From: Azorinus chamasolen | Taxonomy: Eukaryota > Mollusca > Bivalvia > Cardiida > Solecurtidae | Length of the DNA stretch: 64,000 nt | NCBI GenBank assembly: GCA_963576725.1 | Contig: OY755251.1 | Location: forward strand, 37,393,246-37,457,245 | Direction of reading: 5' to 3' | In this document: in pieces, positions 57,895 through 64,000 of the stretch | How positions within the stretch are numbered: the stretch's first letter is position 1 | Layout: each line of letters begins with the position of its first letter | Position numbers and translations under genes: made by a program | The notes under the pieces: generated by a model | What the model saw: only the letters and a program-made list of their open reading frames with translations | Told to the model about the DNA's origin: nothing | Database searches by the model: none

Positions 57895-57975
57895 AGTATT
57901 TTGACAAACTGTGCAGACCTTGATCAAAGAGTTTCCCAGAAGACCTTTGATTTGGGTCTACATTGTTTGCAATTT
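57895..57975. mobile_element. Family E hairpin, worn
   Basis: TTTTGACAAACTGTGCAGAC, AGAAGACCTTTGATTTGGGT and CTACATTGTTTGCAA. Confidence 0.5.
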
Positions 57976-58019
57976 CTTATATATCCGGTTTCCACACATT
58001 CTTCTGTCCTCTACAAAGT

Positions 58020-58274
58020 GCAATGTCTGCTCAAATTTGGACCTGTTGCTGTAATTTTGACTTCTTCCGTTTCGATCAAACGTTTGATAAACTCCTATAG
58101 GAGCCGTCTGATCAGGGTATACTCTGTTCGCTTTTGACATGATATAGATCTGATTCTACAGGTTGTGTCAAAGCTAAAATAAATCTTTACAAAGTTAACA
58201 TCATACAAAATCAGCTTATAAATAGTCATTATGTCATTATTTCTTGTATGAGTATTGAACAGGGAAAGGGTTAA
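58020..58274 (-). mobile_element. Chimera of D left arm and B right half
   Basis: GCTCAAATTTGGACCTGTTG to GATCAAACGTTTGATAAA is a reversed D arm. At about 58092 it meets CTCCTATAGGAGCCGTCTGA, the B hairpin starting at its centre, and B continues to GGGAAAGGGTTAA. Confidence 0.75.
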
Positions 58275-58324
58275 TCAAGTCGAAAATCGAACAGATACTT
58301 CTTCAGCAGACACCATTTTACAGC

Positions 58325-58525
58325 ATGGTAAGGCTTTGCACGGGGCACGAGTAACTAATGTCATTTGCGAACAGTGTCGACCAAGATGAGAAGGCTCCTA
58401 GAGGAGCCCTGTCTTCAGGGTCTGCACTGTTTATCATGTTACACATGAAAACACCCTGAATATTCACGTTTGACCTGTATGAATCTTGGAATAGTCCATT
58501 TGAAAATGCAGCGTGGAAATGGTAA
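58325..58525. mobile_element. Family E MITE, long form
   Basis: GGTAAGGCTTTGCACGGGGC, GCGAACAGTGTCGACCAAGA, hairpin AAGGCTCCTAGAGGAGCCCT, GCACTGTTTATCATGTTACA and GCAGCGTGGAAATGG. It matches the copy at 4461-4672 along its length. Confidence 0.75.
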
Positions 58526-58550
58526 TCAAGTGCTCTGTTTTAAAACTAAA

Positions 58551-58695
58551 TACAATAAAGTTTCTACAAACACCACTCAAAAACTCTATATTTATTGGAC
58601 ATTTGGTACCTCATGGTAGGACGAAGGATATGCAACAAGCTGTCCTGAGATATTTCTGCATTATTTTCATTGTGCTTTAAGCAGGCATTTGTTTT
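58551..58695. mobile_element. F6-like MITE, degenerate
   Basis: TACAATAAAGTTTCTACAAA is a worn left end. GGTAGGACGAAGGATATGCA, TTTCTGCATTATTTTCATTG and CTTTAAGCAGGCATTTG are the core remains. Confidence 0.5.
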
Positions 58696-58835
58696 ACCCG
58701 TTACTTTATGAATTTCCGTATCAAAAATAAAATGACAGCATATTAATCAGCTGAAGTTTCATAATGACATATAAACACAGAAATAGTTTGGCCATGACAG
58801 AAACTGTAGAATCAGGTCTGAGTTAATTCAGATCT
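58693..58835 (+). mobile_element. Family B long arm
   Basis: TTTACCCGTTACTTTATGAA, AATAAAATGACAGCATATTA and GGCCATGACAGAAACTGTAG end before the hairpin. Confidence 0.65.
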
Positions 58836-59265
58836 ACAAAGAGTTTGTTGGAGAAATATTAAAATATTCTAAATTACGCTTATCTGCATTCCTGTGCAAT
58901 GTTCACCAGGAAATTAATTACTATTAAGTAGATGTGCATTCGTCAGATAAGGCTATGCGCAACTGCCGCAGAGTATTTTTCAGTTTATGCTGGTTTCAAG
59001 TACACCCACAGGGAATGTTGCAATGGAATAGATAGCAATATTATTGTGTGGGCTTTTTCCAGTAATCAAATTAAGGATTCTGTTTGTGCACAATCCGCAT
59101 GCTCATTCCAGCACGTGCAATCTTTACCTGACGCGTTTGTTTTGCTGCCAATGTATCATCGTGCAACAAACATACACTTGCAATTTAATAAATGAATATT
59201 AATACTTAGCATTGTAATTAATTCCATCAGTGTGCTGCAGTTATAAGCTTACATCCATCACCAAG
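58836..59265. other. MITE-free stretch of 430 bp
   Basis: An 87-codon frame (58932-59195) is cysteine-containing but has no recognised motif and no splice or start support. Gene status is unproven. Confidence 0.3.
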
Positions 59266-59493
59266 TTAACACATTCTCTCCTACTGACGCCTTATTGCGC
59301 CACTGTAAAACTCATTATTGAAATCATTGTGATAAATAGAGCATTTGCTCCATAGGAGCAAATGCTCTATTTATCACAATGGTTTCAAAACTACACAATT
59401 CTAAAATTCGTTTTCTCTATAGTTAATGCTCCTTTTTGGTAGATTAATTCAAAGAAGTTCAGTCTAAAAATAGTCCAGGAAAGAATGTGTTAA
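59266..59493 (-). mobile_element. Family A MITE, full length
   Basis: TTAACACATTCTCTCCTACT to GGAAAGAATGTGTTAA: the two ends share the unusual ACACATT/AATGTGT spelling, another matched pair of changes. Palindrome GAGCATTTGCTCCATAGGAG. Confidence 0.9.
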
Positions 59494-59660
59494 ACACTCT
59501 AAAACAATTTGTAAACACTTATAGTATGAGGCTCGTAAAATCAGGTATGTAAATAGAAGGCGTACTGGTCAATGGAAATATCTTATCTTTCAGAAAAATG
59601 CCACCTTGATATACTACTTTGAGGGGCAATTCTAATGAGTAGCAGTAAGACAGGGATTTG
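59494..59660. other. Unclassified DNA
   Basis: No signature is seen before the 22-bp array. Confidence 0.4.
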
Positions 59661-60245
59661 TTGATAAATCTATAAAGTTTGCCGAGAAATATAAAGGGTT
59701 TTGCTGAGAAATATATAGAGTTTGCTATATAGACATATAAGGAGAGTTTGCTAAAAAAAACTATAAATGGTTTTGCTGAAAAAAATATTATAGAGAGTTT
59801 TGCAAAGAAATATATTTTTGCTTAGAAATATATCGAGTTTACAGAGACATATAAAGGGGTTTGCTGAGAAATATATAGAGTTTTGCTGAGAAATATAAAG
59901 GGTTTTCCTGAGAAATATATAGAGTTTTGCTAAGAAATATATAGGTTTTTTGCTGAGAAATATAAAGGGTTTGCTGAGAAATATATAGAGTTTTGCTGAG
60001 AAATATATAGGATGTTTTGCTGAGAAATATATAGAGTTTAGCTGAGACATATATAGGGGCTTTGCCGAGAAATATAAAGGGTTTGCTGAGAAATATATAG
60101 AGTTTTGCTGAGAAATATATAGAGTTTTGCTGAGAAATATATACAGGTTTTGCTGGATAATATATAGACTTTTGCTGAGAAATATATACGGGATTTACTG
60201 GAAAATATATTGGGTTTTCTGAGAATTATATAGGATTTTTCTGAG
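59661..60245. repeat. 22-bp AT-rich tandem array, about 26 units
   Basis: TTTTGCTGAGAAATATATAG then AG repeats, with units of 20-24 bp and much variation, best preserved near 59940-60150. Repetitive minus-strand frames such as YFSAKLYIFL are artefacts. Confidence 0.9.
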
Positions 60246-60314
60246 CATGCGAGCTCGAATTCCTATTAATTGGAGATAAAAATGTTTTAATCTGTTCAGA
60301 TAGTGATACAACTT

Positions 60315-60645
60315 TTAACCATTTACCACATGATTAGTCGTGTAAGAAATGGAAATTATTACGTCATGAATATTTATTAGCTTGAAGTTTATGTTGGAAT
60401 ATAAACACATGAATGGTTGGCAATTTATAAGCAAACAGACCAGACGTTGATCATACATGAATGTAAACCGAGTAAGCAATGATGGCCCAGATTAGACGGC
60501 ACCTCCGGGGTTAACAGGTCTATCGAACTTTTTCATACCGTGCTAGATATGAAATAAAAAAATTGTCAACACCTTTGTAATGGGAAATTATGATTTTGAA
60601 ACGTTGAAACACCTGATCAGAATCTGCGCTGTTTGCCTATAAACC
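60315..60645. mobile_element. Family B remains, scattered
   Basis: TTAACCATTTACCACATGAT, ATTACGTCATGAATATTTAT, AAGCAAACAGACCAGACGTT, CAGATTAGACGGCACCTCCG and CTGATCAGAATCTGCGCTGT are B pieces separated by unrelated DNA. Confidence 0.55.
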
Positions 60646-60649
60646 AGTG

Positions 60650-60863
60650 TTCAGTAGACCCTCTCTAAACTGGACGTTAACTTTGGTATAAATATCGATA
60701 TTTGAGACAGGTGGCAGCTTAATGCAGGTTGAAAGTCATGCAAAAAGCTCCTCTAGGAGCTTTCTGCATGACTTTCACCTTGCATTAAGCAGCCACCGGC
60801 CTAAAGCAGCCACCTGCCTAAAAGTATTTAATTTCTTCTCCGGTTTAGAGGTGTTTTACTGTA
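60650..60863. mobile_element. F3 MITE with duplicated core edge
   Basis: TTCAGTAGACCCTCTCTAAA and GTTTAGAGGTGTTTTACTGT are the ends. The hairpin CATGCAAAAAGCTCCTCTAG is near perfect. AAGCAGCCACCGGCCTA is directly repeated as AAGCAGCCACCTGCCTA. Confidence 0.9.
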
Positions 60864-61042
60864 TATGAGATACTACAGTTTATGCCATGGCAAAAAAGAT
60901 CTCATGTTCATATGTTACTATATAATAGTCACGAGTTCTAGATTAATCAGTTTTATTTCACTGCTATTGTGTAGTTAACTTTTACAACAAAACATATGTA
61001 ACACTTCTCCCGCTCTCCGCGACCTGCCTGCCACACAATAAT
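60864..61042. other. Unclassified DNA
   Basis: A little B long-arm similarity (ACAGTTTATGCCATGGC, TTCATATGTTACTATATAA) appears near 60875-60930. Confidence 0.35.
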
Positions 61043-61218
61043 TTTGCAATTAGCTTTGATCCGGATGAGACACCGAGTAACTCGGCATCTCATGTCTCAT
61101 CACGATCCAAGCTGTTTGACACTCGGTCAGCGGTTTCTTTACAGTTTGATCGAATTGATAATTGTGGTCATATTTGCACCAGATCCATATTTGAGTAAAC
61201 GTTTTTTCATAGCGGTTA
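61043..61218 (+). mobile_element. Family D MITE, left end lost
   Basis: GCTTTGATCCGGATGAGACA, CCGAGTAACTCGGCATCTCA with an extra TGTCTCAT, ACGATCCAAGCTGTTTGACA, and TTTGAGTAAACGTTTTTTCA. Confidence 0.75.
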
Positions 61219-61658
61219 TACGGTAGAGCCTGTCTTAACCCATTCTCTTCGAGGCTATTTTTAGACCCAACCTTTTTTAATTAATCTACCGAAAAGGAGC
61301 ATTAACTAGAGAAAAGGAAACTTTTAGAAGTTTGTAGTTTGAAACCATTGTGATAAATAGAGCATTTGCTCCTATAGGAGCAAATGCTCAATTTATCACA
61401 ATGGTTTCACAATGTGAATTTTATAGAGGCGCAAAAATGCGTCACTAGGGCGTAATGTGTTAAAATTAAGCGGTCAGTCAATTGTTGAACATGGGGGTCT
61501 TAAACAGCACGTGGTTGCTCAATGCAGGGCAAAAGTAATTCAGAAAGGTCCTATATGAGATTTCTGTATTACTGTTGACCTGTATTAAGCTACCACCTGT
61601 CTTACAGACCTATAATTAGACCTCTTGTTGATGACCGCTTAAGACAGGTTCTACTGTA
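61219..61658. mobile_element. F2 MITE with an A element in its left terminus
   Basis: TACGGTAGAGCCTGTC is followed by the A element, then AATTAAGCGGTCAGTC continues the F2 terminal repeat. The core is CACGTGGTTGCTCAATGCAG to GTATTAAGCTACCACCTGTC and the end GACAGGTTCTACTGTA. Confidence 0.85.
61235..61463 (+). mobile_element. Family A MITE nested in F2
   Basis: TTAACCCATTCTCTTCGAGG to GGGCGTAATGTGTTAA, with palindrome GAGCATTTGCTCCTATAGGA (one change in the right arm, GCTCAATTT). It occupies the TTAA of F2's CTGTCTTAAGCGG. Confidence 0.9.
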
Positions 61659-61938
61659 CAGCATATTATTTGATAAATCCTAATGAATGAAAATGCAAAC
61701 AATAAAAAAAATGGTTTTTTTTCATAATTAGTCATTTTCCTTTAGAATGAATACAAAAAATGTTTTTACAGAATTAATCATGTTTCTTTCCAATGTTTAA
61801 GGTTTTTTTCACTGTTGTGTTTTATGATGGTTAGACCATGTGCAAACAGTTTAGCGGTATTATTTTAGGATCTTTTATTGCAAACTGAGCGAGAAAATAG
61901 AACAAGGAGACAGTACATGGTGTTGTTGCCCCTGTGGC
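61659..61938. other. AT-rich unclassified DNA
   Basis: Homopolymer-like A and T runs, no signature. Confidence 0.4.
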
Positions 61939-62121
61939 ACAAACTTGGCCCCGAGGTTATAAAACTTTTGCTTGGGTCTGAGATCATTCTCAAGCATCTG
62001 ATTGACCAAATATTTAGCTTGCTCAAAATCTGACCAATCAGATACTTAAGAATGAACTCAGACTCTGCCTCAGAAGTTTTATAACCTGATTTTCTTTGAC
62101 AGACACCGGGGCTATGTTTGA
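61939..62121. repeat. Inverted repeat M, imperfect, about 80-bp arms
   Basis: ACAAACTTGGCCCCGAGGTT, ATAAAACTTTTGCTTGGGTC and TGAGATCATTCTCAAGCATC face GATACTTAAGAATGAACTCA, CAGAAGTTTTATAACCTGAT and CGGGGCTATGTTTG. Confidence 0.75.
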
Positions 62122-62269
62122 AATTATGAATCAACAATTATACAAATATCTGTGTTCCATTTAAATTGTTTCAACCTAAAGTTCCGTGCAAATGTTATTT
62201 TGAAAAAAGAAATCTATGTTTTACTTTTATGGGTTGTGTGCAGGTTTGAAATGAATTTGACGAGTAAGC

Positions 62270-62335
62270 TGAGAGGTCCTTGATCCGAATATTCCTTCAG
62301 TGGGTCTCTTATCTCGGTCACCGCTATTTTCGTAT
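62270..62335. mobile_element. Family E/D hairpin scrap
   Basis: GAGAGGTCCTTGATCCGAAT and GGGTCTCTTATCTCGGTCAC are only weakly similar to E. Confidence 0.3.
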
Positions 62336-62342
62336 GTCCTTA

Positions 62343-62575
62343 TTAACCCTTGCTCTCATAGCAACACCTTTTAATGGCCGGGGCTGTACAAACAGAGTAG
62401 ACCCAGATCAAATGACTCATGCAAGAGCTGTCTAATCAGGGTCTGTTATATAGATCTGATTGTTTAGTTTCTTCCATGACTAAAATTTAATAATCCTGTT
62501 TTATACACCATTATACAAATTCATCTAATCCAATATCCATACTGTCATTATTTCTAACATGAATATTCGTGTGTA
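62343..62575 (-). mobile_element. Family B MITE
   Basis: TTAACCCTTGCTCTCATAGC, CAAACAGAGTAGACCCAGAT, ACTCATGCAAGAGCTGTCTA, and ACATGAATATTCGTGTGTAG. Confidence 0.8.
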
Positions 62576-62792
62576 GTTATTCAAGTTTCATCAAAATCAC
62601 AATAGGATGTTTACATGGTTTGCATATTTTCTACTCTGTATAAAATACATGCTTTTTTAAAAAAAATTCTCTGAAGTCGCTTTTTAATAATTTTCAGGTT
62701 TTATTAATCATGGCATTATATCATAATTACGTGGGTTTTGAAAACCAATTGCCTATGGTGTAGATATATTACTGCCTCCTCATCAACACACC
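62576..62792. other. Unclassified AT-rich DNA
   Basis: No signature is seen. Confidence 0.4.
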
Positions 62793-63003
62793 GTTATCTC
62801 TTTCACTGCCGCGTGCAGTCGTCTGCAAACTTTGTCGTCTGCTCCTGTTTTCATCTTTCAAATGTCCTCCCATTTGTTCAAAAACATAATATGAGTGACA
62901 AAAAGTTGGACTCCTGGTGAGGTGCCGAGTTAATCGAAGTCTTCTCCGGATCCAAGCGTTTTCAAAGGTGATCACAGAATTCGACATTGGCAGCAAAATA
63001 GTT
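62793..63003 (+). mobile_element. Family D2 MITE, full length
   Basis: TTATCTCTTTCACTGCCGCG, GCAGTCGTCTGCAAACTTTG, GTCGTCTGCTCCTGTTTTCA, hairpin AGGTGCCGAGTTAATCGAAG, GGATCCAAGCGTTTTCAAAG and CGACATTGGCAGCAAAATAG. Confidence 0.75.
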
Positions 63004-63137
63004 CAGTCTATTTTTACATCATGATTGGTCGTATTAGTTTTATGACTGATTTATTATTTCTTATAAGTTTTATTTGTTTTTCTTCCGGCTGCATATTATT
63101 GGCATCTGCAGGCAAGACTACATACATTTTAAATTAT

Positions 63138-63327
63138 GTACAATAAAACCCCTTTAATGCGACCAGGTGGAGGCGGGGGCATGTGGTAGCTTAATGCAGG
63201 ATGAACGTTATGCAGAAAGCTCCTATAGGACCTTTCTGCATTACTTTCACCATACATTAAGCAGCCACCTGCTTATAACAACAACAATGTTTATTCATTA
63301 AGTGGTCGCATTAGAATGGTATCGATA
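63138..63327. mobile_element. F1 MITE
   Basis: TACAATAAAACCCCTTTAAT and GTGGTCGCATTAGAATGGTA are the ends. Core GCATGTGGTAGCTTAATGCA to CATTAAGCAGCCACCTGCTT; centre CTCCTATAGGAC. Confidence 0.85.
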
Positions 63328-63339
63328 ATACGCCATAAC

Positions 63340-63535
63340 TGTTCCTAGCAAACAAATATGATTGGAAATGAACGCATGATAGTGTGGCATGGTAGAAACT
63401 TTAGAATCATATCTATATTATTCCATAAGTAAACAGAGCAGACCCTAGTCAGACAGCTCCCTTAATAGCTGTCTAATCTGGGTCTACACTGGTTACAGGT
63501 GTGTTAAATAGCGCGTGTATAAGATAAGAGGTTAT
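63340..63535 (+). mobile_element. Family B MITE
   Basis: GGCATGGTAGAAACTTTAGA, GTAAACAGAGCAGACCCTAG, hairpin CAGCTCCCTTAATAGCTGTC, and GTGTATAAGATAAGAGGTTA. Confidence 0.7.
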
Positions 63536-63551
63536 CAGTATACAAGTTAAC

Positions 63552-63779
63552 TTAACACTTTCCTCCATTATTCATGTAAGAAATAATGACGTCATGAATA
63601 TTAGTTTGATTAATTTGTTATAATAGCACATGAACACGGGAAATTTTGGCAACGGCAGAAACTTTAGAATCATATCTATATTATATTATAAGCAAACAGA
63701 GCAGACCCTGATCAGTCTAATCTGGTTCTACTCTGTTTGCAAAGGCGTAGAAAGGCGTATTTATGAAGTAAAGGGTTAA
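63552..63779 (+). mobile_element. Family B MITE, hairpin apex deleted
   Basis: TTAACACTTTCCTCCATTAT to GAAGTAAAGGGTTAA. TGACGTCA is at 63587-63594. The apex GACGGCTCCTATAGGAGCCG is missing between CCTGATCAG and TCTAATCTGG. Confidence 0.85.
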
Positions 63780-63902
63780 GGAACGAACATTATAATCCAT
63801 GCATGGTAAAAGACTGTAAAATACTCCTGCACCCTCTGTATTGAAGCTGGGACAGTCGGATTGCGTCTACAAAAGCCAAAGCTTTAGTTACAACATATTC
63901 TT

Positions 63903-64000
63903 CACAGTCTAACTTCGTTAATCAGAATCTCCCTAATACGAATATCACTTATCAAAATTGTTAGTGAGGAGAATTGGGAACCTTTTAGCCAGATGGCTGC
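63903..64000. mobile_element. F5 MITE, left half, cut by window edge
   Basis: CACAGTCTAACTTCGTTAAT, CCTAATACGAATATCACTTA and GAACCTTTTAGCCAGATGGC begin an F5 whose core continues beyond the window. Confidence 0.65.

Noticed and set aside
59751..60050. Protein with YFSAKLYIFL repeats
   Set aside because: It arises from the AT-rich 22-bp array with irregular unit length.

Overview
The window looks like non-coding DNA from an invertebrate animal, most probably a mollusc and perhaps a bivalve. There is no operon-like gene packing. The only protein-like pieces are a broken LINE reverse transcriptase, a scrap of a possible transposase and a few short candidate first exons with splice donors. Two repeat styles (about 150-bp units with CAATAACTCC and GTCCGGACAA, and units with CCTCTACCAA and ACCACCAGGG) resemble repeats I associate with mollusc genomes. 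The taxon is an inference.

Most of the 64 kb is made of short palindromic elements (MITEs), which I sort into families by ends and hairpin. TTAA-ended families, probably piggyBac-type because ends read TTAA followed by CCC or similar: A (TTAACCCATTCCCTCATAGG, hairpin GAGCATTTGCTCCTATAGGA); B (TTAACCCTTTCCCTCATG, hairpin CAGACGGCTCCTATAGGAGC, one long AT-rich arm carrying ATGAATATTCAT and often TGACGTCA) with subtype B2; C (TTAACCCTTTCGGCGCCAAA, hairpin GACGCCGCCTTGAAAAGGCG); D and D2 (TTAACCCTTAGCCTGC, hairpin GGATCCAGATGAGACGCCGA); E (hairpin AAGGCTCCTAGAGGAGCC). TA-ended, probably pogo/Tigger-type families F1 to F6 start TACAGT. They differ at their ends but share one inner core (CAGGTGGCAGCTTAATGCAG, then a hairpin around AAAGCTCCTATAGGAGCTTT). 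Other inverted repeats are called G, H, J, K, L and M. For A, '+' means the CTATTTTTAGACC side is on the left; for B and B2, '+' means the long AT-rich arm is on the left.

Layout: 0-9 kb dense MITEs, a 35-bp array, a tRNA-derived SINE and a 150-bp repeat block inside one F2; 9.2-10 kb a MITE-free island with candidate exon 1a; 10-31 kb MITEs, small arrays and palindromes G, H, J and K; 31.0-31.2 kb candidate exon 1b, homologous to 1a; 31.4-33.3 kb a decayed minus-strand LINE; 33-45 kb MITEs plus 37-, 46- and 82-bp arrays; 45.65-48.47 kb an F2 element swollen by 65 copies of a 40-bp unit; 48.5-64 kb MITEs, inverted repeat L, a TC microsatellite, a transposase-like scrap with palindrome G inside it, and a 22-bp array.

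The main theme is a modular network of palindromic MITEs. Cores are shared between families with different ends, the two arms of single copies carry matching changes, elements nest in each other's TTAA sites, halves of different families are joined at hairpin centres, and several minisatellites grow from MITE arms. The two candidate exons suggest the DNA is intronic or intergenic to a plus-strand gene with alternative promoters or tandem paralogues. Coordinates were counted by eye and element edges may be off by a few bases.
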